A stretch of 64,000 bases of DNA from Cinclus cinclus (GCF_963662255.1 NC_085071.1:1452701-1516700); one strand, 5' to 3'. Shown: positions 1 through 10,789, numbered from the stretch's first letter. The notes: generated by a model not told the origin, from the sequence alone. Made by a program: numbers and translations.

Positions 1-259
1 ATGAATGGATGGATGGATGATGGATGGATGACGGATGGATGGATGATGGATGATGGATGATGGATGGATGATGGATGATGGATGGATGATGGATGGATGA
101 TGGATGATGGATGATGGATGGATGATGGATGGATGGATGGATGAATGGATGGATGGATGATGGATGGATGGATGGATGGATGGATGATGGATGGATGGAT
201 GATGGATGGATGATGGATGGATGGATGGATGGATGGATGGATGGATGGATGATGGATGG
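1..259. repeat. GATG/GGAT tetranucleotide satellite with GAT slips
   Basis: The array is made of GGAT (TGGA) repeats broken irregularly by loss of one base to give GATGAT trinucleotide steps. It begins before the window. The Trp/Met/Asp-rich open frame across it is a product of the repeat and not a gene. Confidence 0.97.
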
Positions 260-309
260 ATTTTCCCAATTTCCTTGTGCTGAACCCAGCCTTGGCTCTG
301 GCGTGTGTT

Positions 310-354
310 GGGTTATTCCCTGCTGGGTTATTCCCTGCTGGGTTATTCCCTGGG
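310..354. repeat. 15-bp tandem triplication
   Basis: Three exact or near-exact head-to-tail copies of GGGTTATTCCCTGCT; the third copy ends GGG instead of GCT. Confidence 0.9.
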
Positions 355-561
355 AAAGTTCTGCAGGAAGGAGTTTGCACCCTGTGCCGGGGCTGAGCTG
401 ACCAGACCAGCCTCCAACCTTCCCACAGAAATATTTGGGAATATTGCTCCCTTGGAAACATGGAACCACTGCACTGCCCCTTGCTTGGGTTCCTATCAGC
501 AGGACTCACACAAAATCCCATTTTTTGCTCACTGCTGATGCCCTTCCCTTTGGAGCTGGGT

Positions 562-601
562 GATTAAGGTCCCTTCCAACCCAGACATTCCGTGATTCTG
601 T
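562..601 (+). mobile_element. CR1 LINE extreme 3' end
   Basis: The AAGGTCCCTTCCAACCC motif followed by an ATTCCGTGATTCTG octamer tail is the diagnostic sense 3' terminus of avian CR1. The copy is cut to about 40 bp. Confidence 0.8.
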
Positions 602-1302
602 TGGGTGAACCAAATCTCTGACTGCTGATGTCAAACAGCTCTGGGGGATCCCAGCGGTGTCTCCTTCCTTGGAAAAACGTGAAGCTAGCTTTTATAACTT
701 CATCAGGCAGTTCCTGTTCTTGGTTTGGTGCTTTCCCTCTTCCTGACTCCTATCCTGGGGACAGGAGAGTTTGGAATGTGCAGGAATCCTTACTCAGCCT
801 CTACCTTCACGTAGAAGGAATTTTCAGCCCAGGAAAAGCCTCTCTGGAAAAGCAGGGATCAGCAATTCCTGGATGCCATGGGTTGTGTTTTTCTCTGTGG
901 GCATGGACGGGGCAGGGAGGGGGCCTGGGTTCCTTCTTTTGCTCCTGGGGTTATCTCAGCTTGTGGTTTTACCCGGAAGATGACTCAAAAAAGGAAAACC
1001 TTCCTGCACTTGTTTCCAAACAGCTCCTGCAGAACATCCTGGTTGGGCAATGCTTGGGGAGTTGGTTTTTTTAGATGGCACCCCATGAGACAGCTCCAGG
1101 TCTCTGCAAGGATCAGAGCTGGATCCTTCTGGAGAAATTCAGTCCGTTGGGAAATATGAGCTATGGGACAGCTTGGCTGCCTCTTCCAGCCACCAGTGTT
1201 TTGGAAAAATATACCAGGGGCTGGGAAAATCTGGGAAATGGAGGTCACAGGGGGAGGGAGGGGTGGGGTGGCTCTGTCCAGTTGAGAGACAGGAGATCTG
1301 TG

Positions 1303-1727
1303 TGAATGGCTCCATGGGAATGGATCCATGGGAATGGTTCTATGGGAATGGTTCTGTGGGAATGGTTCCATGGGAATGGTTCTGTGGGAATAGTTCTATG
1401 GGAATGGCTCCATGGGAATGGCTCTGTGGGAATAGTTCTATGGGAATGGCTCCATAGGAATGGATCCATGGGAATGGTTCTATGGGAATGGTTCTGTGAG
1501 AATGGTTCTGTGGGAATAGTTCTATGGGAATGGCTCCATGGGAATGGCTCTGTGGGAATGGTTCCATAGGAATGGTTCTGTGGGAATGGTTCTGTGGGAA
1601 TGGCTCCATGGGAATGGATCCATGGGAATGGTTCTATGGGAATGGCTCTGTGGGAATGGTTCTATGGGAATGGTTGCATGGGAATAGTTCTGTGGGAATG
1701 GCTCTAGGGGAATGGTTCCATGGCACA
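1303..1727. repeat. 14-bp minisatellite, about 30 copies
   Basis: Tandem copies of TCYRTGGGAATGGY (for example TCTGTGGGAATGGT and TCCATGGGAATGGC) lie in LAPTM5 intron 2. The unit is not a multiple of three, so three units give a 14-residue periodic translation (pattern LWEW-HGNGSVGIV). The open frames on both strands across the array are therefore artefacts. Variants at positions 3, 4 and 14 of the unit recur in blocks, which suggests multi-unit duplication. Confidence 0.95.
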
Positions 1728-2217
1728 GAGGAGTAAGTTGGTGTGTTGGTGAAGTGTCCCACAGCCCACATATCCATGGGATCAGTGTGGGGTGGGATTT
1801 GTCCCCTCTGTCCATTGAAGAGTTCTTGGACACTTCAGTGTTTCCCTGGAAATATCCAGAAGAAAGTCAGGAGTGTGTGTGAGGCTGGAATGATGCACAG
1901 CTGGGAAAAAGGGAGAGGAAGGGAAAGCATGATTGCCTGTGGAATCCACAGGAGATTCCAGAGGGAGCTGAAGAACTCTGCGGGTACTGCAGAGTTTGGG
2001 TTGATCCCCTGAAATAAAAACTTCTCTGAGCTCCACATTGATCTCCAACACAGCCTTGGCCAACAGCAAAACCCAAAGAGAAATTCCTTCCTGAGCTTCT
2101 TGGTTCTGCATTCACCCAGAATCCCAAATTCTTTGATAGAAAAGGCAGAGGGAGCAGTGCAGGACTGAGGTATCCCTCCCTGCCCCACAGCTGCTTCCCA
2201 GCATTCCCAGGACCCAC

Positions 2218-2311
2218 CAATTCTGTAGTAATCCTTGTCCAGGTCTTTGCAGAAGCCCTTCCCGTTGGCCACCTCCAGGGAATATTCAATCAGTAGCAGG
2301 ACGCTCATGAC
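2218..2311 (-). CDS. LAPTM5: LAPTM5 coding exon 2 (end of TM1 and first luminal loop)
   Basis: This 94-nt exon encodes residues 30-60 of LAPTM5 plus the first base of codon 61. It opens with VMSVLLLIEYSLEVANGKG, which closes transmembrane helix 1 and enters the luminal loop, and ends near DKDYYRI. Human LAPTM5 has the same framework here as I recall it (MSVLL, IE, S, EVA, GK, a Cys, then RI), and its next residues ADLISSF start helix 2. The acceptor on the minus strand is pyrimidine-rich and ends CTCCAG at 2312; the donor is ATTG|GTGGGT with the intron starting at 2217. The entry phase (0) matches exon 1, and the exit phase 1 with a leading G suits a GCN or GGN codon. No exon coding helix 2 appears between 2217 and 1, so the rest of the gene lies to the left and the gene is truncated by the window edge, not broken. 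Confidence 0.95.
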
Positions 2312-3011
2312 CTGGAGAACAAAGCAAAAAACACAATTGAGGGGCCTTGGGCCAAATTCCCAGCAGTGAATTTATTTCCAGGGAACACTGGATGGATGAG
2401 TCCCCAAATGAGCCAAACACAAAGGGTTTAAATCCCAGGAAATTCTGAGGCAACAGTTATCAGTTTATTAATATTTTGGATTTAACTGCCAGGAGGAGGA
2501 TGGAGACATTACAAAGGCAGTGAGCTTTGTTTTAATGTTTTTTATACTGGTTTTATGTTTTGAAATTGTCTTTTGCTCCAGAGTTGAGGGAAATGCAATA
2601 CCAGTATTCCAAAGCGTAAAAAGAACCAGAAAAAAATTCAAGATCTCCCTGTTAGTGTAGCTGTGCCACTCCACTGACAAAACCATCACTTTCCTCCTTT
2701 TATTATTTGAGGAAAACCTCCAAATGTTCTTTTTTCACATTGAACCACAATGATTTTCCCCAAGTTCTCCAACTGGACTACCAAAGCCCAGCCTGCAGGG
2801 TTCATTCTGTCCTGAGTTTAATGAGCTGGGGATGGAGGGAGGTGCAGAGCTGTGGGCTCAGTCCTGGCCCAGAAATCCTGCACCCAGCCAAAGATGCCAT
2901 GCAGTGAAAAGTCCATGTCTGAGCCCTCAGCTGAGCAGAGCAGCCTCCAACCCATGGGAATATTTGGGAATGAAGCTCCATGGGAAACACGTGAACCATT
3001 GCCCACATTCA

Positions 3012-3150
3012 GAAGGGATTTGCCCATGGGTTGGAAGGGATTGGAAAGCTTGTCCCATCCCACCCCACTTCCACTGTCCCAGGCTGCTCCCAGCCCTGTC
3101 CAGCCTGGCCTTGGACACTTCCAGGGATCCAGGGGCAGCTGCAGCTGCTC
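3012..3150 (-). mobile_element. CR1 LINE 3' fragment, antisense
   Basis: TTGGAAGGGATTGGAAAG, then the AGGCTGCTCCCAGCCC and CCAGCCTGGCCTTGGACA blocks, followed by CAGCTGCAGCTGCTCT, are the reverse complement of the CR1 3' region just before its terminus. Confidence 0.75.
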
Positions 3151-3372
3151 TGTCCATCCCTGGGTGTGCCCCGTCTGTCCCTGGGTGTCCCTGCTTCTGT
3201 TCCCATGTGTCCCTGAGTGTCCCTGGCTGTCCCTAGATGTCCCTGTGTCCCTGGGTGTCCCTGTGTCCCTGGGTACCCCTGGCTTTCCCCATGTGTCCCT
3301 GGTTTTGTCACTGTGCGTTCCTGGGTGTCCCTGGGTGTGTCCCTGCGTGTCCCTGGGTGTCCCTGGCTGCAG
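3150..3372. repeat. Degenerate TGTCCCTGGG minisatellite
   Basis: Runs of TGTCCCTGGGTGTCCCTG with a loose 10-12 bp period start directly at the internal end of the CR1 fragment. All three forward frames stay open for a while because the unit has no stop. Confidence 0.85.
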
Positions 3373-4309
3373 GGAGAGGCAAGGCAGGTCCCAGGCTCTG
3401 CTCCGGGCCCAGCAGTGGCACCAGAGCCACGGGCAGGGGCTGAGCCCAGGAGCTGCCCCTGCACAGGAGGCAGAACTTCAGCCCTGAGCAGAGCCCAGAG
3501 AGGGGCTGGAGTCTCCTCCCTGGGACATTGCAGGGCCAGCAGGACACACTGCTGTGCCTTGAGCTCTGGGATGGCCCTGCTGGAGCAGGCGGTGGCACCA
3601 GTGACCCTGAGGTCCCTGCAGCTGCCCTGCCCCGTGACCCTGACCCCTCTGTCCCTGCAGTGACGCAGAAGCCAGGCCCTATCTGCTGCCCCCATCAGCA
3701 TCAGCTCGGGCTGAGCTGGAACAGCTTTTGCATCAGAGCTGTGCCAACCTTCCACTGGAACCAGAGCCCCGAGCAGCCCTGTGGCTGAGGAGGAAGTGGC
3801 ACCGCTGTGGTCTGGGCTCGTGTTTGCCAACTGGGGGTGCTGGGACCAGCACAGACCCAGCTGCTGCACGGGCTGAGCAGAAAATGGTTCTGTATTTTCA
3901 GAGGGATCCAGACAGGGTTTGGGCAGGGGGGATGCCCAGCCTGAGCTGCCCTTGTGAAGGAGCTGTGGGAGGGAAGGCTCTGCCTTGCCCCAGCAAGGGG
4001 GAAGTGAGGCTGGGAGGTGACAGGAGCTGAGCACAGCCCCCCTCCGCCTCTGTGTTGGTTACAGAAGATCTAGAAATAATTTGAAACCAAATTAATCAAC
4101 TTTCTGGGCCCCCAGCTGCAGCTTCCAGAAGAGCTGTGGTACTCCCAGAGCAAGCACCCACCAAGCCATGCTGGGCTGAAGAGCGGGCTGGGAGCCCCTG
4201 TCCCACCCTGTCCCTCTGAATTTAAAATTCTCTCCAGAGTGTGAATGAGAAGGAAGGCTGTGCCAGGCTTTCCCTGGGCCTGTCTGACAGCTTGTTCAAG
4301 AGTCACTCT

Positions 4310-4530
4310 GCTGTCTTCCCTTTTTTTCCATGAAGTGCATGTATGAACTCTGCAATTTGCTTGCGAGCTGGCAAGAAAAGGAGGAATATCCAGATCTCAT
4401 TACATGAGGACATGACAAAGTTAACACGAGTTCAGCTTAATGGAACAGCATTTCAGCTCCCAGGGCAGCTCTGAACCCTGTCAAGGATGAAATTGCATCG
4501 ATCCAAAGTGTCTTTACAGCTGCTGGTGCC
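4310..4530. promoter_or_regulatory. Non-repetitive AT-richer segment, possible intronic regulatory element
   Basis: Between GC-rich repeats this segment of LAPTM5 intron 1 has complex non-repeated sequence with GGAA and GAGGAA cores (AAGGAGGAATATCC), TGCATG, GTTAAC and an ATCGAT. This is what a conserved intronic enhancer tends to look like by eye. Conservation cannot be judged here. Confidence 0.25.
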
Positions 4531-5560
4531 CCCTGGGAGGGGAGGGATTGCTTAATGAAGACACATGGAGATCACACCTGACTGCAAGGTGGCTGAGAGG
4601 TTTCGTGTTCAAGCTCCCAAACAGGTTTTGCTTCCTTTATTTCTGCTGTTGGTCCAACCCCTCAATTACCAGCATGGGAAATATGGGCAGAAATTGCTTT
4701 TTCACTTAAAAGGAGGCCTGAGCAAAATGGATGAGCTGGGCCCTAAATATCAGTTTTGTTCTCAAAGAGGAGTGGGTGAGAGCAAGACAGCAAATCCCAA
4801 ACTCCCCCATCCCATCCAGCAGATCCAGAGGCTGAAGTTCAGCATGCGGAACCCTCTCTGATGTCTGTCAGAGAAAAACGAGACCCTGGTTTCCTTGCTG
4901 GTGTGGAAATGAGCCACACAACCCAGAGTAAGTACAGTCACACAAGATAACAACATGGCAGGAAACCCCAGCCCAGCCTGAGAGATTCAGGGGAATTTTA
5001 AGGCAAAAGTTGCTTTAAAATTTTCCATTTTGTGTAGAAAGGAAGAAGCATTGAGCTGTGAGCAGGCAGAGACCTCCAGGCCTTTCCCTTGGCAGGGAGA
5101 GCCAGGCCAGCACCAGGACACCTCTGCAGAGCCGCCTCTGGCATGCTGGAATGTGGAGCCTTCCTTATTCCTGCAGGGAATGCACATCCCACGAGAGGAA
5201 CCCTCTGCAGAGGGGCCGTTTGGAGAGAAGGCAGAGGAGGATGGATGTGGTGCCTGCCCTGCGCTCCTTGCTCAGCTACTCCCACTGCAGATCCACCCCT
5301 CAGCTCCAGCAGAAACCAAAAACTTCTCATTTCAGGCAGAAAAATACTCAGTTCCCTATTCCTTTGCAATGCCAAAGCAGGAGAAAGGCAAAGTTTAAAA
5401 TAGAGGATTTAACTTCCAGGTACTCAATTCCCAGCCCTTCTCCAGCCCTTCCTCCCTCATCTTCTACAGCTGGAACTTTTGGAGCAGTCCCCTCATCTTG
5501 TTGCTGCCTGTCTGTGAAAGGAGCCTCACATTTCTTGTGGAAGAAATTCGAATCCCCAGG

Positions 5561-5832
5561 AAATGAATGGCTGGAGCTGGGCCAGGGCAGGCTCAGGCTG
5601 GAGAGCAGGGAAAGGTTCTTCCCTCAGCCAGAGGGTGCTGGGCACTGCCCAGGCTCCCCAGGGAATGGGCACGGCCCCGAGGCTGCCAGAGCTCCAGGAG
5701 CGTTTGGACAGCGCTCCAGGGATGGACGGGGGGGATTGCTGGGGGTCTGGGCAGGGACAGCAGTGGGACTTGAGGATCCTTGGAGGGTCCCTTCCAGCTC
5801 AAGACATTCTGGGATTCCATGATAGGCTGAAA
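5561..5832 (+). mobile_element. CR1 LINE 3' fragment, sense
   Basis: This is the longest plain CR1 copy of the second subfamily seen here. It includes GGTTCTTCCCTCAGCCAGAG, GGGCACTGCCCAGGCTCCCC, the GGGAATGGGCACGGCCCCGA block, the GAGCGTTTGGACAGCGCTCC block, and a terminus GGTCCCTTCCAGCTC with ATTCTGGGATTCCATGAT. It is 5' truncated as usual. Confidence 0.9.
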
Positions 5833-8023
5833 TAATGCAGGACTGAGATAAATTCAGTCACTAAATCAAGGCAGATAAATTGTCTTGAAGGCAGAATCTG
5901 AGACACAGAGCCCCCATTCCCTGGGGATAACCCTGCTGCAGCCACAGTGGGGTTAAACTGCTCTTAGAGGTCATGCTGTGCCTTTTTTTCTGAAATATTT
6001 GCAGCTTTACCGATCTCCAGGTGATTTATCTTTGTGCATGTGGCCCTGGTGTAAGGCTGCTCCTCTTCTGCTTTCCAGCAGGGGTTTCTGCAAGGAGAGC
6101 CTGGAGCCACGGGGAGCAGGGGGCACTGGGGACAGGGGGCTCTGGGTGCTGGGGAGGTGTGACACAAGCAGGGGACACCCAGCACAAAGAGCACCCCACA
6201 AAAACACTGCCCTGTCAGAGCCTGTCAAAGCTTCTCCTTTTCCCTCTTGAATTTCCAAGTGGCTCTTGTGGCAGCTGAAGATGAAGTGAGGAGTGAGTTC
6301 TCATTTGTTTGAGTTCTCATTTGGTTTCCTTTCACAATATTTCATCTCCTCCTGCTGCCTCCTTGGCTGTGCTGTTCCAGGGGAAGCAGCTCTGTGGGAC
6401 CCCTGGGTCAGCCCCAGCCTGGTGCGAGCTCAGTGAATCCCACTCTGGGCTCACCTGAGTCATGTGCAGAGGTGAAGACAGGACCTGGGAGGGTTCCAGA
6501 GGTGAATTTCTGCTCTGTGAGCTACAGAGCTGCCAAAGAGAGGAGCTGGAGTGCAGCTGAGGCCAGACAAGGTGCACACACTGCTACCCAAGGCTCCTCT
6601 GGCTCCAATCAAGGACCAGCAGGAAGGAATTCTGTGCCTGCACAGGAGCAAGTCTCCAGCCCTGATCCTGAATCTTTCTGTCAAACACCCTGGGGCCTGC
6701 TCATGGCTGGAGGAGCTGATGAGCAGGACAAACTCCCCAGTTCTGTCTCTGAAAGTCACCTGCAGGTCACCTCCCTGCACCCAGTAGAGCCTTTGTTATC
6801 ACCTCCATCCTCTCGTCATTCCCCTCCTCCTTCCCTGTCTGTTCCAGAATGCCCAGGATTTATTCCAGCTGTCTCTGAAGAGATCAGCAGTGAGGCAGAG
6901 CTGATTTATGGGACGAGAAGACCTTGCCACAGAACCTGGGAGCTCTTTGATGGCACTGCTCTCACCCAGCACGGCTGGGATTCATCCCTGGCACCTGCAG
7001 CAGGAATTTATCCTGATCCAAACCCCCAGCACTGATGGAGCAAATCAGCCAAGGTATAAATCCCCATTTCCCTTTCCCTCCCCCTGCCCAGCTGCAGCTG
7101 CACTGTCAGAAAGGGAGAGAAGGGGCAGGGGGAAATTGGTTGGTATTGTGTGATGTCTCTTAAAGAAGTTAAGACAAGACCTATCTAAAAATTACCCTGT
7201 TTTCCAAGGGCAAAAGGGATGGTACAGCTTCTGCTGCTCCAGGGAAGAGGGGGGACCTTGGAATCTCCTTCCCATGCCACAGCTGCTGATCCATGGGATT
7301 TCTGCAGGTCCCAACTCCCCCTCTGCTGTCCAAGGAACCTGAGAGAGCCCCGATACTACCCCGAGGCCACCAAACCCTGACTGTACACACCCAGAGCAGC
7401 ACAGGGATTATTTTAATAACCCAGTCATGCAAGAAACCACATCCTCAGGATGGCTGAAAGCACCTAAAGCTCCTCAGTGCAGCCAGGAGCGTGGGAGAGA
7501 GGCACCTCCAGGATCTCCTGCTCTGCCATCCCTGCCCCAAACAGCTCCTCCAGCTGCCTGGGAGCTGGACATGGCCATGATCCCAATGGAAACCAAAAAA
7601 GACACAGAGGAGGCAGCTCTGCCCATCACCCTCTGCTTCTGCAGGTCCCAAACCCCTCCAGTGCCCCACTCCCACATCCCACTGCCAGTGCTGCCTATCC
7701 CCACCCAGCAGGTCTGGGATACACTCAGGTACGAGCTCCTGCACCAGGCAGAAAAATGGGAAGCAGAGCGAGTTTTCCTGAACTCCAATTGGCAGAGCCA
7801 GGGAAAAAAAAATCATTCAGAACCCCTCCCAGTAGAGCAAATTCCACTTCTCCCTGTCCCCCACCACCTTTTGTTCCTCTCTGTTCACTCATTGGGTTTT
7901 TCTCTTGGGAACAGAGAAAATTCCAGGGTCAGGGAACCCGGTGAACCACAACAGTGTACTTCCTGGAGAGGTTCCACCTCTGGTTTCCTGTCTCCCTGTC
8001 CTCTTTCCAGGCCCAGGACTCAC

Positions 8024-8110
8024 CATGTGGAAGATCCCCAGGGCCACTGTCACTGTCTTGATGTTGAAGCAGCAGCATTTGGGGGGCTCAGGGGGGGCTT
8101 GGGGGGCCAT
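8024..8110 (-). CDS. LAPTM5: LAPTM5 coding exon 1 (start codon to first splice donor)
   Basis: This exon encodes the N-terminus of lysosomal-associated protein transmembrane 5, a lysosomal/late endosomal membrane protein of haematopoietic cells. The family is known to promote lysosomal turnover of antigen receptor subunits and to recruit NEDD4-type ubiquitin ligases through C-terminal PY motifs, which lie outside this window. It reads 29 codons: a short proline-rich cytosolic start (MAPQAPPEPPK), the family signature CCCFN at residues 12-16, then a hydrophobic stretch (VTVALGIFHM) that begins transmembrane segment 1. The ATG at 8110-8108 has a good Kozak context (A at -3, G at +4). The exon ends in phase 0 at a strong donor, ATG|GTGAGT, with the intron starting at 8023. 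The leader length before CCCFN matches human LAPTM5 as I remember it. The next exon continues the same helix in frame. LAPTM4A and LAPTM4B are the alternatives, but exon 2 fits LAPTM5 best. Confidence 0.95.
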
Positions 8111-8270
8111 TTTCAGGTCCCTCTGAGCACTCCTGAGTTAATGAGGCCGAATTTGCAGCCGCCCCACGGAAAGCAGAGTGACAGCAGCTCGGCTTCCTTC
8201 CTGCTCTCTGAATGTGTGAAGTCATCTACACAGTCACGAGGCCTTTGGGTTTCTCGATCACAAACAAAGC
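8111..8270 (-). promoter_or_regulatory. LAPTM5: Putative LAPTM5 5' UTR and proximal promoter
   Basis: The 160 bp upstream of the LAPTM5 ATG, read on the minus strand, holds a GC box (GGGGCGG near 8165), two adjacent GGAA cores in AGGAAGGAAG (near 8200) that could bind ETS factors such as PU.1, and a TGACTTCA element resembling a CRE/AP-1 site (near 8220). There is no TATA box close to the ATG. Haematopoietic promoters are often TATA-less and ETS-driven, so the composition is plausible. The transcription start cannot be fixed from sequence alone. Confidence 0.45.
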
Positions 8271-8574
8271 AGAACTGGGGGGCTTTTTGAACACATCCAG
8301 CTGGGAAAGCGCAGCCCGGTGCTGCTCAGTGTCCAGCACGGGGATGTCAGGAGAGGAGGAGCGGGAGCAGGACGTGGCTTTGCCCCACAAAAATCCTGGG
8401 GAACAAAGCAGGGCCCAGGACTTTCACCTCAAACTCACCCTGCTGTTTTTGCAGAGCAGCATCCAAGTTCCTCCCTCTGGACCTGCCAGCAGAGGCACCG
8501 TTCTCTGGAAGTGCTCCTGGAAGTGATGCTGAGCAGCCCTGGGCTCTGCGAGGAGGAGAAGGGCAGAGGGTACT

Positions 8575-9032
8575 GGTGCCTTTTAGGAGCATCCTACAAA
8601 CAGAGGCCAGACAAAACTAAGGAAATAAAAAGTTTTGTATTTATTGAAGGGCCTTCAGGTACATTTAGGGCAGATTAAACCCCCCAGGGGCTGCACCTAA
8701 AATGGACAACAGGTCACAGGTTTTCACACTTTTATAAGTTTGGTCCATTTGCATATTGGGGTTAATCTTCCAATTACAGCTTCAGGTAATGTCATTTACC
8801 CCAAGTTTGTTTTCCCCCAACTCACTTTTGTTTACATTTCCTGGGGCTTGAGGCAGTGAGGTGTCCTTGATTCCCAGGCCTGGAGAGGAATTGCTGTGTG
8901 TGACCAAAATGGGAAAGCAGCAGCTCACATTGGATATGGAGTTTAGAATTATACACTGAAGAACTGCAGGATAGATTGAAAAGAATAAAAATAATAGATT
9001 GAAAATATAAAAGCTAAAATCCTAAGGCATCA
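8575..9032 (-). mobile_element. Probable solo LTR of an endogenous retrovirus, antisense to the window
   Basis: Read on the minus strand it starts near TGATGCC (9032), carries an octamer-type ATGCAAAT, a TATA box TATAAAAG (8736-8729), and a poly(A) signal AATAAA (8645-8640) about 90 bp further on. That order (U3, TATA, R, poly(A) signal) is the layout of a retroviral LTR. The wording resembles LTRs I associate with passerine ERVs, though I cannot name the family. No internal retroviral gene is attached, so it is most likely a solo LTR. The ends and target-site duplication are not clean by eye. It has the same orientation as LAPTM5 and lies about 0.5 kb upstream of its start codon. Confidence 0.65.
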
Positions 9033-9711
9033 GTGTTGGCTGAGGGATCTGCAGCTCTGGTCCCAGCTCCTGGGGATGTGATTTTTGTCCTCATCTCCTG
9101 GAAAATGAAAGCAGTGGGATCTGAGTGTGGTGACTTTATCACTGTGCAGGACATTGGGGTGTCCCCCCTGCTTGAACTCACCCAAATGTGCTCTTTGACA
9201 GAGATTTTTTACCATTCTCATTAAAAGCCCCATTTTTAATTCTCTTTTCCTATTCACCCACTCCACGGGGCAGAAATTCCCTCTTTGTACCCCTGTGGAG
9301 CAGATTGTTCCGAGTTTTGGGCTTTCTGACACAGGCTGGATGTGTCCCAGCAGGGAACACCTCTCCAGGAGGGAAATGCAGGGAAATAAAATGAGAATTG
9401 GGCAAACAGTCAAATGAGCTCTCATAGGTGTCACATCCCAAAAACACTCCTGGAATTTGCTGTTTGATACCTCCAGGAGTGTTCCCAGCACAGCATCCCT
9501 GCAGCGTTCCAGCAGAGGGGTTTCTTGGTTGTTTTTATGGAATTGAATGCTGAGATTCCACCTGGATGCTTCGTAAACACAGTCCAGCTGCAAATATTCC
9601 CTGATGGATCCTTGGTAAAGCAGCAAAGTGAAATCTCTTCACCAGCAGGGAAAGCACAAAGTTGCAGATGAGGATTGAGGGTACCACATCCACCCACAAG
9701 AAATAGGCTTT
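9033..9711. other. Intergenic, no feature recognised
   Basis: Ordinary mixed-composition sequence upstream of the LTR. No exon, repeat array or mobile element is recognised. The 198-residue minus-strand open frame has no family resemblance and no splice or start context that would support it. Confidence 0.6.
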
Positions 9712-9972
9712 AAAATCTGGTTTATTTTTAAAAATAGATAATTTTGAGCATCTTTCCTTTACAAACCAGATGCAAACACAGGCTTGGCTTTGCCTTCAAC
9801 CACATGAAATGTGTTTTCTTTAGGGGCTGTCTCCCCCCACGATAAATAGGGTTAAAAATAAGTTTCATTTTTAAAAATAGATCATTTCGAGCATCTTTCC
9901 TTTACAACAGGCTTGGCCTTGCTTTCCCCACATGAAATGTGTTTTCTTTAGGGGCTGCCTCCCATCCAAGTT
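9712..9972. repeat. Tandem duplication, period about 143 bp
   Basis: Two diverged direct copies share AAAAATAGAT, GAGCATCTTTCCTTTACA (at 9746 and 9889), CAGGCTTGGC and CATGAAATGTGTTTTCTTT followed by GGGGCTG. Confidence 0.85.
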
Positions 9973-10190
9973 CGTTTGTGGAAGGAGGGGCAGGAGGATG
10001 AAGAATTTCCTGCAGATCTGAAGAGCTGTTTTTCTGATCTGCCCCTGCCTCTGCACAGCAAAAATCCTTCCCTGTGCCCTGCCCTGCTCCCCTGGTGGCA
10101 CACAGAGCTCTCCTTGTGTGCCCCAGTGCTCCGCACCCAAACTGAGCTCTGGAGGAGAAAACAAACACAGAAGGTGGCCCAGGATGGGCT

Positions 10191-10550
10191 GGCAGTGCCA
10201 CCCCAGTGTGCCCTGTGAGGACTCTGAGTTTTCATGGAATTCTGGACATGGATTTAGTGCTGGTGCCCACTGAGGGCCTGGCAGTGCCACCCTGTGTCCC
10301 CTCTGGGGACTCTGACATTTTTTAGGACTTTTCATGGAATTCTGGGCATGGATTTGGTGCTGGAGGCCACTGAAAGCGTGGCAGTGCCACCCCAGTGTCC
10401 CCTTTAGGGAATCCATGTTTTAGAAGGTCTTTCCACGGAATTTTGGATGTGAATTTGGTGCTGGAGGCCACTGAAGGCCTGGCAGTGCCATCCTGTGTCC
10501 CCTTTAGGGACTCTGAGTTTTTGGAGGCCACTCTGCTCATAGGGGCACAG
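10191..10550. repeat. Tandem repeat of about 90-101 bp, 3.5 copies
   Basis: Copies begin with GGCAGTGCCA at 10191, 10280, 10380 and 10481 and share TTCATGGAATTCTG, ATGGATTTGGTGCTGG and AGGCCACTGA. The last copy is partial. Confidence 0.9.
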
Positions 10551-10789
10551 CCTTGGCTTTCCAGGGAATGCTGGACATGCATTTTCAGTGTTTTGTGGTG
10601 CTTTGTCTGTGACTCCTTCCTGGCAGCAATTCCAGCTGGAATTTGTCCTTGGAGAGGCCATCAGAGCATCTCCCACCAGGACAGCACCAGGAGAGGCAGG
10701 TGGAACAGTCCCTTGTCCCCAGAGCAGAATTCCCAGCCCCGTGTGAGCTGCTCTTCAAGGAAAGCTGGGCTGGAGGGTGGGGCAGCCAC

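Larger units (their letters stand above)
1..2217 (-). other. LAPTM5: LAPTM5 intron 2, partial (runs off the left edge)
   Basis: Sequence downstream of the exon 2 donor on the minus strand. It contains the GATG satellite, a 15-bp triplication, a CR1 terminal scrap and the 14-bp array. The stretches 355-560, 600-1300 and 1728-2217 show nothing else I can name. I looked for the helix 2 exon (family motif resembling ADLISSFLL and FLSLQIMDYLL) on the minus strand and did not find it. Confidence 0.8.
2312..8023 (-). other. LAPTM5: LAPTM5 intron 1 (5.7 kb)
   Basis: This is a GT-AG phase 0 intron between coding exons 1 and 2. It holds two CR1 LINE tails (about 3012-3150 and 5561-5832), a degenerate TGTCCCTGGG minisatellite (3150-3372), a GC-rich stretch (3380-4060) with long chance open frames, and a quieter AT-richer segment (about 4310-4530) that could be regulatory. 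I see no further coding exon inside it. The first intron is also long in human LAPTM5. Confidence 0.85.

Noticed and set aside
1..2217. Search for LAPTM5 exon 3 (helix 2) to the left of exon 2
   Set aside because: No minus-strand stretch resembles the helix 2 sequence, so the exon is judged to be outside the window.
3009..4034. 341-codon minus-strand frame inside LAPTM5 intron 1
   Set aside because: GC-rich low-complexity sequence overlapping a CR1 fragment and the TGTCCCTGGG repeat. Opposite-strand frames are equally open and no domain is recognised.
7474..7816. Hydrophobic minus-strand stretch VMGRAASSVSFLVSIGIMAM, first considered as a membrane-protein exon
   Set aside because: It lies between LAPTM5 exons 1 and 2, which join in phase without it. 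It has no family match, and the AG in front of it has no good paired donor.
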